From QHXN01 sp963785125 (GTDB lineage: Bacteria > Acidobacteriota > Blastocatellia > Pyrinomonadales > Pyrinomonadaceae): DNA of 64,000 bases. The notes below the pieces were generated by a model. The model had not been told where the DNA came from, did not search any database, and was given only the letters and a program-made list of their open reading frames with translations. Below are positions 1 through 8,876 of this stretch, one piece after another (positions within the stretch are counted from its first letter, which is position 1; each line of letters starts with the position of its first letter). A program made the position numbers and the translations under genes. Location: assembly GCA_963785125.1 (NCBI GenBank), contig CAWATU010000003.1:812203-876202 (forward strand), read 5' to 3'.

Positions 1-1360
1 CATTGCCGCGCCCGTCATGGGCGGCGCCGAATCGACCGAGGTCATCGCAGCCGTCGTCGCCGTCATCTCGTTTCAAGAGGTCTTCGCCTCCGTCCAGCAG
101 CCCGTCCCCCTGACGGAGAGTGAACTGCTCGAACGCGGCATGCCGGTCATCTTCGTCGTCAACTCCGAGGGCCGCGCGGTCGCGCACCCCGACGCGCGCG
201 TGGCGTACGCCGAGCGCTCGATGATGGACTTGAAGGTCGTGCAGGAATGGAGCGCCACGGGTCGTCAGGTGAAGTCAGCGCTCGCGCCCTTCAACGCCGA
301 GCGCGACGGCGAGGAGGTTCGGATGCTCGGCGCCTACTCCACGGCGCGCTTGGACGAGCACACGCCGCTCGGCGTCATCGCCATTCAGGACGAGCACGCG
401 GCCTTACAGTCGGTCACGGACATGAGGCGGCAGACGCTCTACATCAGTCTGCTCGCCGCGTTCTTCGCATTGCTCATCGGCTTCCTCTTCGCCAAGCAGC
501 TCACGCATCCCGTCAGGGAACTCGCCGCGGGCGCGCACCGCATCGCGGGCGGCGACTTCTCGCAGCGCATCAAGGTGCGGAGTAAGACGGAGCTGGGCGA
601 CCTGGGCGAGTCGTTCAATCAGATGACCGACCAGCTCGAAAACTACATCGAAGACCTGCAACACTCCGCCGAGGAGAACCGGCAGCTCTTCATCGGCACG
701 GTCAAGGCGCTCGCGGCCGCCATCGACGGCAAAGACCCTTACACGCGCGGCCACTCGGAGCGCGTCGCGCGCTTCTCGCTCGCCATCGGCGAGAGCCTCG
801 GCCTCCCCGACGACGAGATGGAGAAGCTGCGCATCAGCGCCCTGCTCCACGACGTGGGCAAGATCGCCATTGAGGACAGCATCCTGAAGAAGCCCGCCTC
901 GCTCACACCCGAAGAGTTCGAGGTGATGAAACAGCACCCGCAGAAGGGCTTCAAGATCATGTCGCAGATTCCCGCGATGAAGGACTTCCTGCCGGGCATG
1001 TACATGCACCACGAGATGATGAACGGCAAGGGCTATCCGCAGGGCTTGAAGGGCGACGAGATACCGATGCAGGCGCGCATCGTCTCGGTGGCCGACACCT
1101 TCGACGCGATGACGACCGACCGCCCGTACCAGAAGGGGATGAGCCTCGAAGACGCGCTCGCGCTCATCAAGACTTTCGTCGGGACGCGCTACGACGTGAA
1201 GGTCGTGGACGCGCTCGTCGCGGCGTGCGAGTCGGGTCAGATCACGCCCGGCCGCGTCCGCCTCTCGCAACGCGCCAAAGACCTCGCGGCGGGGAAGACG
1301 CTGGCCCCCGCGCTCGTGGCCCGGCGCATCGTCGCCGACGAGCAGGCGCCCGCGGCTTGA
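1..1360 (+). CDS. HAMP and HD-GYP domain protein (5' end outside window)
   Basis: The reading frame is open to the left edge, so the N-terminus is missing. What remains is part of an extracytoplasmic sensor region, a membrane segment (LYISLLAAFFALLIGFLFAKQ, about residues 141-161 counted from the first Met at 17), a HAMP linker and an HD-GYP domain from about residue 225. The metal and catalytic signatures are visible: LLHDVGKI for the HD pair, and HHEMMNGKGYP for the GYP motif, with Asn where the usual HHExxDGxGYP has Asp. HD-GYP proteins hydrolyse cyclic di-GMP at the inner face of the membrane. The single upstream sensor region with HAMP suggests ligand-controlled activity. A 12-bp hairpin follows the gene. 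A PilZ-like protein lies at 9962, but nothing links the two directly. The family assignment is firm; active hydrolysis is inferred. Confidence 0.9.
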   Translation, partial: IAAPVMGGAESTEVIAAVVAVISFQEVFASVQQPVPLTESELLERGMPVIFVVNSEGRAVAHPDARVAYAERSMMDLKVVQEWSATGRQVKSALAPFNAERDGEEVRMLGAYSTARLDEHTPLGVIAIQDEHAALQSVTDMRRQTLYISLLAAFFALLIGFLFAKQLTHPVRELAAGAHRIAGGDFSQRIKVRSKTELGDLGESFNQMTDQLENYIEDLQHSAEENRQLFIGTVKALAAAIDGKDPYTRGHSERVARFSLAIGESLGLPDDEMEKLRISALLHDVGKIAIEDSILKKPASLTPEEFEVMKQHPQKGFKIMSQIPAMKDFLPGMYMHHEMMNGKGYPQGLKGDEIPMQARIVSVADTFDAMTTDRPYQKGMSLEDALALIKTFVGTRYDVKVVDALVAACESGQITPGRVRLSQRAKDLAAGKTLAPALVARRIVADEQAPAA

Positions 1361-1487
1361 ACTCGAAAAGTAACCCGAAGGCCGAAAGGTCGTCTTCTCC
1401 ACACAAGTACAAACATGAGTAATTTTTTGACGAAAGAGAGCCCGATAGGGAAGTAGAACCACGGCGCCGAGGCCGGGGAGCATGTAG

Positions 1488-1522
1488 ACTGCCGCGGGGT
1501 GCTTTTGTCGCCCCGCGGCAGT
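1488..1522 (+). terminator. perfect 12-bp hairpin after the HD-GYP gene
   Basis: Positions 1488-1499 (ACTGCCGCGGGG) pair exactly with 1511-1522 across an 11-nt loop. There is no strong T run, only a T-rich stretch that is also the ftsY promoter. It probably ends transcription of the HD-GYP gene. Its loop contains the ftsY -35 element, so it could also affect ftsY initiation. Confidence 0.5.
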
Positions 1523-1534
1523 TACGTTTATAAT
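1505..1534 (+). promoter_or_regulatory. sigma70-type promoter for ftsY
   Basis: TTGTCG (1505-1510), an 18-bp spacer and a perfect TATAAT (1529-1534) lie about 50 nt before the ftsY ATG. The -35 sits in the loop and the spacer covers the right arm of the preceding hairpin. Confidence 0.6.
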
Positions 1535-1585
1535 CATCCTTTTCGGAACGGCGGAAATTTATCAGCTAAGGTTATCATCCGACGC

Positions 1586-2986
1586 ATGGCATTCTGGAGA
1601 CGCAAGAAAGAAGACCGCTACATCACGCTCGGCCTCAACGAGCCTTCGGCCGAAGCCCCGGCTGAGAAGCCGGCCGCTGAGACACGGCTCGAACCGCCTG
1701 CGGGCGCCGACGGCTCGACGCAGGCGCGCGAGCCCGCCGCAGTCCCGCCCGCCGTCGAGCCCGTGCCGACCGGCGCGCAGCCCGCGCCGCAGCCTGCGGC
1801 CGAGTCCGGCCTGACCGACGCGCGCCACGCGGAAGTCATCGAGACGCCGCGCCCTGCCGGTGTGCCCGCCCCCTTCGAGGCCAGCCAACGTGAGCAGCAG
1901 ACCGCGCCGAGACCCGCTCCAACGGCCCAGGAGAGACCGCCGCAGGCACAGAGACCCGCTCCGGCGCGCACGTCGTCGTCGTTCTCCTCCTCCTCTTCAA
2001 TCCTCGGCCTCAACCGCACGGACGAAGAGTTGCAGGCCGAGATCGAGGCGCTTGAGCAGACCTACGCCGCGCGCTTTACGCGCGCCATCTCCGCCACGCG
2101 CGAGTCTCTGTCGGAGAAGATCGACTCGGTCTTCGAGAACCGCAAGCAGATCGACGCGCAACTGCTCGACGAGCTGGAAGAGGCGCTCATCGCCGCCGAC
2201 CTCGGCGTCACGACGACGCTCGAAATCCTCGACAAGGTCAGGCGCGGCATCTCGCGCAAGGAGATCGGCGACATCGCCGCGCTCAAGGCCGCGCTCAAGT
2301 CCGAACTCCTCAACATCCTCCGCGACTCTGAGCGCAAGGGCGTTGCCACCGAGGAGAGCGTTGAAGATTCGATTACGCCGTACGTCATCATGGTCGTCGG
2401 CGTCAACGGTGTCGGGAAGACGACGACCATCGGCAAGCTCGCGCAACGCATCAAGGCCGAAGGGAACGACGTGCTCATCTGCGCCGCCGACACCTTCCGC
2501 GCCGCCGCCTCCGACCAGCTCGCCATCTGGGCCGAGCGCACGGGCGTCCCGCTCATTCAGCAGAAGTCGGGCACAGACCCCGCGGCCGTCCTCTTCGACG
2601 CGCTCAAGGCCGCGAAGGCGCGCAAGTCGGACGTGCTCATCGTAGACACGGCGGGACGCCTGCACAACAAGTCGAACCTGATGGCCGAGTTGGAGAAGAT
2701 GAAGCGCGTCGCGGGGCGCGAGGTCGAGGGCGCGCCGCACGAGACGCTGCTCGTCGTGGACGCCGTGACGGGGCAGAACGGTCTGGAGCAGGCGCGACAG
2801 TTTTTGAAGACGGCGGGCGTGACCGGCATCGTCCTGACGAAGCTCGACGGCACGGCCAAAGGCGGCATCGCCGTCGCCATCTCGAAGGAGTTGGGCCTGC
2901 CCATCCGCTACGCAGGCATCGGCGAGAAGGTGGACGACCTCGTCGTCTTCGACCCCGAGCAGTACGTCAACGGCCTCTTCGCATAA
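1586..2986 (+). CDS. ftsY: signal recognition particle receptor FtsY
   Basis: FtsY is the SRP receptor GTPase that docks ribosome-SRP complexes at the membrane for co-translational insertion. The protein is 466 aa from ATG 1586 (MAFWRRKKEDRY), chosen because the frame upstream reads through the promoter hairpin. Residues to about 160 are a Pro/Ala/Glu-rich low-complexity A region. The NG domain follows, with GVNGVGKTTTIGKLA (G1), DTAGR (G3) and TKLDGTAKGG (G4 and closing loop). The length is at the high end because of the linker. The next gene starts 5 nt after the stop, so ftsY and ribD are probably cotranscribed from the TATAAT promoter. Confidence 0.96.
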   Translation: MAFWRRKKEDRYITLGLNEPSAEAPAEKPAAETRLEPPAGADGSTQAREPAAVPPAVEPVPTGAQPAPQPAAESGLTDARHAEVIETPRPAGVPAPFEASQREQQTAPRPAPTAQERPPQAQRPAPARTSSSFSSSSSILGLNRTDEELQAEIEALEQTYAARFTRAISATRESLSEKIDSVFENRKQIDAQLLDELEEALIAADLGVTTTLEILDKVRRGISRKEIGDIAALKAALKSELLNILRDSERKGVATEESVEDSITPYVIMVVGVNGVGKTTTIGKLAQRIKAEGNDVLICAADTFRAAASDQLAIWAERTGVPLIQQKSGTDPAAVLFDALKAAKARKSDVLIVDTAGRLHNKSNLMAELEKMKRVAGREVEGAPHETLLVVDAVTGQNGLEQARQFLKTAGVTGIVLTKLDGTAKGGIAVAISKELGLPIRYAGIGEKVDDLVVFDPEQYVNGLFA

Positions 2987-2991
2987 ACTTC

Positions 2992-4119
2992 TTGACCCCC
3001 GATTCAAACCCGCAGACTCCAAACTTTGACGAGCGCATGATGGCGCGTGCGCTCGAACTGGCCGCGCGCGGGGCGGGGCAGGTGAGCCCGGGGCCGCTCG
3101 TCGGCTGCGTCGTCGTTGACGGCCGCGGCGAGGTCATCGGCGAGGGCTTCTACCTGTTCGAAGGAGTGAAGCACGCCGAGACCCTTGCGCTCGAACAGGC
3201 CGGCGCACGCGCACGCGGCGCGACCGCCTACGTCACGCTCGAACCGCACGCGCACACAGGTCGCACGCCGCCTTGCACCGAGGCGCTCATCCGCGCAGGC
3301 ATCGCGCGCGTCGTCGCGCCCGTCGAAGACCCGAACCCGCTCGTCTCGGGCCGAGGGTTCGAGAAGCTGCGTGAGTCGAACATCGAAGTGACGGTCGGCG
3401 TGCTCGCCGCGGAGGCCGCGCGGCTCAACGAGAAGTACTTCCAGGCGCTCAGGCGCGGGCGTCCCTTCGTACACCTGAAACTCGCCTGCTCGCTCGACGG
3501 GCGCATCGCCACGAGCACGGGACACGCGCGTTGGATCAGCGGCCCCGAGTCGCGCGAGCGCGCACACCAGATGCGCCGCGAGTACGACGCCATCCTCGTC
3601 GGCTCCGGCACGGTTGCCAAAGACAACCCGCTGCTCACAGACCGCAGCGGCCTCACGCGCCGCCGCCCGCTCCTGCGCGTCGTGCTCGACGAGCACCTGC
3701 GCCTCGGCCCACAGTCACAGCTCGCGCGGACGGCGCGCGAGACGCCCGTCCTTGTTTTCACTTCGGAGCGGACGGACGCGCACCGTGTCTCGGAGCTTGA
3801 GGCGTGCGGAGTCGAAGTTTTAAGTGCGGCCACGGGCGGGCGCGACCTCACGGCCGTGTTGGAAGAACTGCGCCGCCGCGAGGTTCAGTCGCTCATCATC
3901 GAGGGCGGCGCGGGCGTGGCCGGCGCCTTCCTGCGCACAGGGCTCGTAGACAAGGCGAGCTTCTTCGTCGCTCCGCTCATCCTCGGCTCCGACGCCCTCG
4001 GCGCCATCTCCGGCGCCGGCCCGCTCACCGTCCCCGAGGCCACACGCCTCCGCGAAGTCGAGACGCACAGGCACGGTGACGACGTTGAGGTAACGGGCTA
4101 CCTTTTTAGTGATGAGTGA
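2992..4119 (+). CDS. ribD: bifunctional riboflavin deaminase/reductase RibD
   Basis: RibD carries out deamination and then reduction of the pyrimidine intermediate in riboflavin synthesis. The protein is 375 aa from TTG 2992; ATG 3037 would give 360 aa and still keep the domain. The N-terminal deaminase shows the HAE motif (KHAETLALE) and EPHAHTGRTPPC. The first zinc Cys of the usual EPC..GRTPPC is His here, which could still bind zinc. The C-terminal reductase begins near residue 160 (HLKLACSLDGRIA) and includes the IEGGAGVAGAF loop. The TGA stop lies inside a heptamer repeat, so the last residues are encoded by the repeat. No other riboflavin genes are nearby. Confidence 0.93.
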   Translation: MTPDSNPQTPNFDERMMARALELAARGAGQVSPGPLVGCVVVDGRGEVIGEGFYLFEGVKHAETLALEQAGARARGATAYVTLEPHAHTGRTPPCTEALIRAGIARVVAPVEDPNPLVSGRGFEKLRESNIEVTVGVLAAEAARLNEKYFQALRRGRPFVHLKLACSLDGRIATSTGHARWISGPESRERAHQMRREYDAILVGSGTVAKDNPLLTDRSGLTRRRPLLRVVLDEHLRLGPQSQLARTARETPVLVFTSERTDAHRVSELEACGVEVLSAATGGRDLTAVLEELRRREVQSLIIEGGAGVAGAFLRTGLVDKASFFVAPLILGSDALGAISGAGPLTVPEATRLREVETHRHGDDVEVTGYLFSDE

Positions 4120-4189
4120 TGAGTGATAAGTGATAAGAGGAAGACAACACACTTTCTCTTCTCATCACTCATCACTCATCACTTATCAC
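4109..4189. repeat. heptamer inverted repeat, ribD/rsmA junction
   Basis: The left arm, 4109-4136, is four heptamers (GTGATGA twice, GTGATAA twice). The right arm, 4162-4189, is TCATCAC three times and TTATCAC once, the complement of the same unit. The left arm contains the ribD stop codon. It is the first member of a family seen at about a dozen junctions in this window. Confidence 0.9.
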
Positions 4190-4198
4190 GGCTTTTCA

Positions 4199-5023
4199 AT
4201 GAATCTCCCGCGCGCTAAAAAGAGGCTGGGGCAGAATTTCCTGGTTGACGAGTCGTACGCGCGGCGCATCGTCGGCGCGCTTGGTCCGCGCGCGGGCGAG
4301 ACGGTTTTGGAGATCGGGCCGGGGCGCGGCGCGCTGACGGGCCTGTTGTTGGAGAGCGGCGCGCGCGTCGTCGCGGTCGAGCTGGACAGGGAACTTGCCC
4401 CCCTGCTGCGCGAGCGCTTCGGCGGGCGCGCGGAGTTTAAACTGGTCGAAGCCGACGCGCTCGCGTTGGATTTCTGCGCGGCGTTGGAGCCCGCGGGCGA
4501 AGCGCGCGTCGTGGCGAACCTGCCTTACAACATCTCGACCGCCATCCTCCAGCGTCTCTTTGAGCAGCGGCGGTGCGTGCCCGAGATGATCCTGATGCTC
4601 CAGCGCGAAGTCGTCGAGCGCATCACGGCGCCCCCAGGCTCGGCCGAGCGCGGATACCTGACGGTGCTCGTCGAAGCGTTCTGCCAATCGGAGGCGCTCT
4701 TTGACGTGCCGCCCGGCGCCTTCCGCCCCGTGCCGAAGGTCTGGAGCACGGTCGCGCGCCTGCGCGCCAGAGACGCCGACGCCGAGGGCTTCGACGAAAA
4801 GTTGTTCCTCCGCCTGGCCGGCGCGGGCTTCGCGCAGAAGCGCAAGACCATCCTCAACAACCTGCGCTCGGCCCCCGAAGATCTGCGCGCCCTCTTCGAA
4901 GAGGCGGGAGGCGCGGCCGCGTTGCTCGAAGCCGCGGGCGTAGACCCCGGGCGGCGCGCCGAGGCGCTGACGCTCGCCGAGTGGGTCGCCCTCACGAAGG
5001 CGCTGCCGGGCCGCGGGCGTTAG
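4199..5023 (+). CDS. rsmA: 16S rRNA dimethyladenosine transferase RsmA (KsgA)
   Basis: RsmA dimethylates the two adjacent adenosines near the 3' end of 16S rRNA late in 30S assembly. The protein is 274 aa from ATG 4199 (MNLPRAKKRLGQNFL), the classic family N-terminus. The longer upstream frame only translates the repeat. The SAM-binding motif LEIGPGRGALT and the catalytic NLPYNIST motif are both present. No clear Shine-Dalgarno is visible because the right arm of the heptamer repeat ends 9 nt before the start. Length and motifs are typical. Confidence 0.96.
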   Translation: MNLPRAKKRLGQNFLVDESYARRIVGALGPRAGETVLEIGPGRGALTGLLLESGARVVAVELDRELAPLLRERFGGRAEFKLVEADALALDFCAALEPAGEARVVANLPYNISTAILQRLFEQRRCVPEMILMLQREVVERITAPPGSAERGYLTVLVEAFCQSEALFDVPPGAFRPVPKVWSTVARLRARDADAEGFDEKLFLRLAGAGFAQKRKTILNNLRSAPEDLRALFEEAGGAAALLEAAGVDPGRRAEALTLAEWVALTKALPGRGR

Positions 5024-5046
5024 CGGGCGAAGCGTGCGTGCGCCTG

Positions 5047-5055
5047 TGCTATACT
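5047..5055 (+). promoter_or_regulatory. extended -10 promoter for RNase J
   Basis: TGcTATACT (5047-5055) is an extended -10 element about 75 nt upstream of the rnj GTG. No good -35 is visible, as is common with extended -10 promoters. Confidence 0.5.
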
Positions 5056-5130
5056 AACCACTTGCGCCCCCTTAAATTTTGTCACCGGCGCCCGACAGTA
5101 GGGACGCCTTATTGGAGATAACTGTAACAA

Positions 5131-6801
5131 GTGAGTAACGTAATTGAAGTAATGCCCCTCGGCGGAGTCGGCGAGTTCGGCTGCAACTGCATGGCGGTGC
5201 GTTACGGCGAGGACATGATCCTCGTCGATACCGGCATGGGCTTCCCCCAGGAGACCGCCTACGGCGTGGACGTGGAGGTGCCCGACTTCGACTTCCTCGA
5301 AAAGTTCCGGGACCAGATCATCGCCGTCGTCATCACGCACGGCCACGAAGACCACATCGGCGCGGTGCCGTACGTCTTGAAGAAGTTCAACGTGCCGCTC
5401 TACGCCTCGCACTTCACGATGGGGCTCATCGAATACAAGCTCGAAGAGCACGACATCCTCGGCGACGTGATTCTCCACCGCGTCGAGCCGCGCGACAAGG
5501 TTGAAATAGGCGAGTTCGAGGTCGAGTTCATCCGCGTCTCGCACTCGCTCATCGACTGCTTCGCGCTCGCCATCAACACGCCCGTCGGCACCCTCATCCA
5601 CACCGGCGACTACAAGGTGGACGAGACGCCCGTCATCGGCGAGCCCATCGACCTGCGGACGCTGCGCCGCTACGGGCAGGAGGGCGTGCTCGCCTTAACG
5701 TCCGATTCGACGAACGCCACGGTGCCGGGCCGCACGCCGTCCGAGCGCGCCGTCATCCCCGACTTCGAGGAGATCTTCTCGGAGGCCGAGGGGCGCATCT
5801 TCGTCGCCACCTTCGCCTCTTCGATTCACCGCCTGCAAATCGTCATCGACGTGGCGCAGCAGTTCGACCGCAAGGTCTGCGTGCTCGGCCGCTCGATGAT
5901 TAAGAACGTCGAGATCGCGGAGCGGCTCGGCTACCTCGATCTGCACGAGGGGATGCTCGTCTCGCTCCAGCAGGCGAAGAAGATGCCCGAGGACGAGATC
6001 GTCTACCTCGTCACCGGCTCGCAGGGCGAGCCGCGCGCGGCGCTCTCGCAGCTCTCGAACGGGTCGTACAAGGGGCTCACGATTTCGGACGGCGACACGG
6101 TCGTGCTCTCCGCTCGCATCATCCCGGGCAACGAACGCTCCATCTCGCGCCTCATCGGCGAAATCTACAAGCGCGGCGCCGCCATCATCGACGAGAAGCG
6201 GCGGCTCATCCACGTCTCCGGCCACGCCTCGCAGGAGGACATCAGGATCATGACCGAGGCCGTCCGGCCCGAGTTCGTCATCCCCGTCCACGGCGAGTAC
6301 CGGATGCTCTACCGCCACAAGGAGTTTCTGAAGAATCACTGCGACTTCCCCGAGGCCAACATCATCCTCATCGAGAACGGCGACACGCTTGAGCTTGAGC
6401 CCGGCCGCGCGAAGGTGGTGGAGAAGCGCGAGGTCGGCCGCACCTTCATCGACGATAGCGGCTTCGAGGAGATCGACGGCGAGGTCGTCAAGGAGCGCCG
6501 CCAGCTCGCCTACGACGGCGTCATCACGCCCGTCGTCACCATCGACGAGGAGTCGGGCGAGCTCGAAGGCGAGCCCGAGGTCGTCGCCCGCGGCGTGCTG
6601 GGTCTGGACGGCAACGGCAACTCGGCCGCCCTGCTGCGCGACATGCGCCGCGTCGTCACCGACACGGTCAACAAAGCCACGCGCGCCGAGCGCCGCGACT
6701 CCTCCATCCTGAAGGAGCGCGTGCGCCTCGAACTCAAACGCTACATCCAGAAGCAGACCGGCGCGCGTCCCGTCATCATGCCCGTCGTCGTGCAAATTTA
6801 A
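5131..6801 (+). CDS. rnj: ribonuclease J
   Basis: RNase J is an endo- and 5'-3' exoribonuclease of the metallo-beta-lactamase/beta-CASP family that matures and decays RNA. The protein is 556 aa from GTG 5131 (MSNVIEVMPLGGVGEFGCN). The metal motif HGHEDHIGA lies near residue 70, GDYK and HSLID follow, and the beta-CASP part ends with SGHASQED and PVHGEYRML. A C-terminal extension of about 100 aa matches the family. An extended -10 lies upstream in a region that is otherwise empty for about 100 nt. RNase P RNA is in the same window (27.75 kb), but the two are not linked. Confidence 0.95.
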   Translation: MSNVIEVMPLGGVGEFGCNCMAVRYGEDMILVDTGMGFPQETAYGVDVEVPDFDFLEKFRDQIIAVVITHGHEDHIGAVPYVLKKFNVPLYASHFTMGLIEYKLEEHDILGDVILHRVEPRDKVEIGEFEVEFIRVSHSLIDCFALAINTPVGTLIHTGDYKVDETPVIGEPIDLRTLRRYGQEGVLALTSDSTNATVPGRTPSERAVIPDFEEIFSEAEGRIFVATFASSIHRLQIVIDVAQQFDRKVCVLGRSMIKNVEIAERLGYLDLHEGMLVSLQQAKKMPEDEIVYLVTGSQGEPRAALSQLSNGSYKGLTISDGDTVVLSARIIPGNERSISRLIGEIYKRGAAIIDEKRRLIHVSGHASQEDIRIMTEAVRPEFVIPVHGEYRMLYRHKEFLKNHCDFPEANIILIENGDTLELEPGRAKVVEKREVGRTFIDDSGFEEIDGEVVKERRQLAYDGVITPVVTIDEESGELEGEPEVVARGVLGLDGNGNSAALLRDMRRVVTDTVNKATRAERRDSSILKERVRLELKRYIQKQTGARPVIMPVVVQI

Positions 6802-6864
6802 GGCGCGCGTCAGACCAATGCGATTCGCCTTCCGGGGGCGGCCCGGCTGACCTCCTCGCAACGC

Positions 6865-7533
6865 ATGAAGCTCGAAGCACGCACGTTCGTCCTACTCGCA
6901 CTTCTGCTCTGCTCGGCGCGCGCGGCCTCCGCGCAGGGCTCGCCCCCCGCCCCCACGCCCGAAGTTAAGCCGGTCAGCATCGCCCTGGTCGTGGACGCCT
7001 CGACCTCGGTGGGTGCGCTCGACAAGGCGGGCGGCAAGCAGTTCCGCGAATCCTTTGAGCACTTCGCGGCGGCCGAAGGCGGGCGGGACGAGTTCTTCGT
7101 CGTCAAAGTATCCACGCGGCCGTCGCTCTACCTCAACCGGACGGAGGACGCTGCGGAAGTCTCGAAGGCGCTGGGCAGACTCTTCTCGAAGCAGGAGACG
7201 GGTGCGACCACGCTCTACGACGGCTGTGCGCTCGCGGTGGATGGGTTGGCGGCGGGGAGGCACGAGGGGCGCTTCGTGCTCCTCCTGAGCGACGGGCTGG
7301 ACACTCTCTCGGAGTTATCTATCGAAGATGTCACGAACATGCTCAAGCGCACGGGCGTGAGGCTCTTCGCCATCGAGGTCGGCGAGAGGTCGCCCGTCCC
7401 CGAACACCGTCAGCTCGGTTTCCGGAATCTTGAGCAACTGGCTAAGGCTTCGGGAGGTGCGGCCTACAGGGTGAAGAAGGCGAGCGAGTTCGACTCTATC
7501 CTGACGAGCATCAGGGCGCTGCTGCGCCGTTAG
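6865..7533 (+). CDS. secreted VWA-domain protein, acidobacterial VWFA-related type
   Basis: The protein is 222 aa with a clear signal peptide (MKLEARTFVLLALLLCSA... ending ASAQ) followed by a von Willebrand factor A domain. The MIDAS motif DASTSVG is present near residue 43, and later LLLSDGLDTLSE carries further metal-site residues. Domains like this are highly expanded in Acidobacteriota, and are probably periplasmic or surface adhesion or interaction modules. The gene is 63 nt after rnj and 11 nt before the ACT gene, which could share its transcript. The ligand is unknown. Confidence 0.8.
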   Translation: MKLEARTFVLLALLLCSARAASAQGSPPAPTPEVKPVSIALVVDASTSVGALDKAGGKQFRESFEHFAAAEGGRDEFFVVKVSTRPSLYLNRTEDAAEVSKALGRLFSKQETGATTLYDGCALAVDGLAAGRHEGRFVLLLSDGLDTLSELSIEDVTNMLKRTGVRLFAIEVGERSPVPEHRQLGFRNLEQLAKASGGAAYRVKKASEFDSILTSIRALLRR

Positions 7534-7544
7534 CCATACGCCAA

Positions 7545-7988
7545 ATGCCCGACGCCGACGTACCCACACTACTGAGTCGCGCGAAGGTCGAGGTCGCGCC
7601 CGAGACCTACGTCCTCGTCGGGATGCGTCACGCCGACTGGGCGCGGCTGTTGGAGAACCCGGAGCTGAGCCCGCGCGCCGAGTCGAACTTCATGCTGCTG
7701 CGCGACCCGTTCGAGGTGACGCTGCTCTTCGAGGAGTCGGACTGGCGCGCGATGCGCCACGCGGCGCGGGACGCGAAGACGGAGGCGGGTTTCCGTCTGG
7801 TGACGCTCGACGTGGAACTCGGCTGGGACGTGGTCGGCTTCCTCGCCCACGTCACGCGGATACTCGCCGCGGAAGGCGTCCCCGTCGGCGCGCTCTCCGC
7901 CTTCTCGCGCGACCACCTTTTAATCAAACAAGATGATTTAGGCAAAGCCCTGCGCGCCCTGGGCGAGCACGTGGCCGAGCTGTGCTGA
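7545..7988 (+). CDS. ACT-domain protein
   Basis: The protein is 147 aa. The C-terminal half (TLDVELGWDVVGFLAHVTRILAAEG onward) resembles the ACT/CASTOR-type small-molecule sensor proteins, with a preceding half of similar fold size. No catalytic domain is attached, so it is probably an amino-acid-binding regulator. It lies tightly between the VWA gene and an SDR gene on the same strand. The partner and ligand cannot be read from sequence. Confidence 0.65.
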   Translation: MPDADVPTLLSRAKVEVAPETYVLVGMRHADWARLLENPELSPRAESNFMLLRDPFEVTLLFEESDWRAMRHAARDAKTEAGFRLVTLDVELGWDVVGFLAHVTRILAAEGVPVGALSAFSRDHLLIKQDDLGKALRALGEHVAELC

Positions 7989-7995
7989 GTCTCCG

Positions 7996-8769
7996 ATGAA
8001 ATACGACTGGAAGGGAAAAGTTGTCCTCATCACCGGCGCGTCGTCGGGGATAGGGCGTGCGCTGGCGCTGGAGTTGGCGAAGCGCGGCGCGCGCGTGGGC
8101 CTGACGGCGCGGCGGGGCGAAGAGCTTTTGCGTCTGGGCGACGAGATAGAGCGCGCGGGCGGCGAGGCGCTGGCGATGCCGGCGGACGTGCGCGACCCCG
8201 AGGCGATGAACGGCGTGGTCCGGAGCGTGCTGTCGAGGTGGGGCCAAGTTGACGTGCTCATCGCGAACGCCGGGATGAGCAGCACGGCGGCCGGGACGAA
8301 GCTCAACGCGGGCGAGGTCGGCGACGTGATCTCGATCAACGTGCTCGGCGTCGTCAACAGTGTCGCGGCCGTTCTGCCCGGGATGCTTGAGCGCGGGGCG
8401 GGGCACCTCGTCGCCATCTCAAGCCTTGCATCATATCGCGGGATGCCGAAGTCGGGCGCCTACAGCGCGAGCAAGGCCGCCGTCTCGACCCTCTTCGAAT
8501 CCCTGCGCGTAGACCTGCGCCAGAGCCACATCGACGTGACGACGATTCACCCCGGCTTCATCCGCACGCCGATGACCGCGGGCCGCAAGAAGAAGCTGCC
8601 CTTCCTGCTCGAACCCGAGGACGCCGCCTGCCGCATCATCCGCGCCATCGAACGGCGCGCGCGCACCTACGCCTTCCCCTGGCAACTCGCGGCGCTCGTC
8701 CGCGTCATCAGACACATCCCCGGCGCCGTCTACGACCGGCTCGCCTCCAACTCAAACTTTCGAGAGTAG
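7996..8769 (+). CDS. short-chain dehydrogenase/reductase
   Basis: The protein is 257 aa of classical SDR type. It has the nucleotide-binding GASSGIGRALA near the N-terminus, NAG in IANAGMSS, catalytic Ser in AISSLASYRG, and YSASK with the catalytic Tyr and Lys. It would oxidise or reduce a carbonyl/alcohol using NAD(P). The C-terminal part carries basic and aromatic residues that may touch the membrane. The substrate is unknown. It starts 7 nt after the ACT gene. The last base of its TAG stop is the first base of a heptamer repeat. Confidence 0.85.
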   Translation: MKYDWKGKVVLITGASSGIGRALALELAKRGARVGLTARRGEELLRLGDEIERAGGEALAMPADVRDPEAMNGVVRSVLSRWGQVDVLIANAGMSSTAAGTKLNAGEVGDVISINVLGVVNSVAAVLPGMLERGAGHLVAISSLASYRGMPKSGAYSASKAAVSTLFESLRVDLRQSHIDVTTIHPGFIRTPMTAGRKKKLPFLLEPEDAACRIIRAIERRARTYAFPWQLAALVRVIRHIPGAVYDRLASNSNFRE

Positions 8770-8869
8770 ACGATGGACGATAGACCGTTGACGATGGCCG
8801 ACCCTTCATCGCTCGCCGCCTGTTGTCAAAAACTCAGGCCGTCGTCTATCGTCTATCGTCCATCGTCTA
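8769..8869. repeat. heptamer inverted repeat, SDR/uppP junction
   Basis: The left arm, 8769-8796, is GACGATG, GACGATA, GACCGTT, GACGATG. The right arm, about 8841-8869, is built of CGTCTAT, CGTCTAT, CGTCCAT, CGTCTA. The arms pair except for the degenerate third left unit. The loop is about 45 nt. Confidence 0.85.
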
Positions 8870-8876
8870 AAATCAC

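Noticed and set aside
4109..4189. CRISPR-like interpretation of the heptamer arrays
   Set aside because: Units are 7 nt without spacers and form inverted pairs; no cas genes are nearby.
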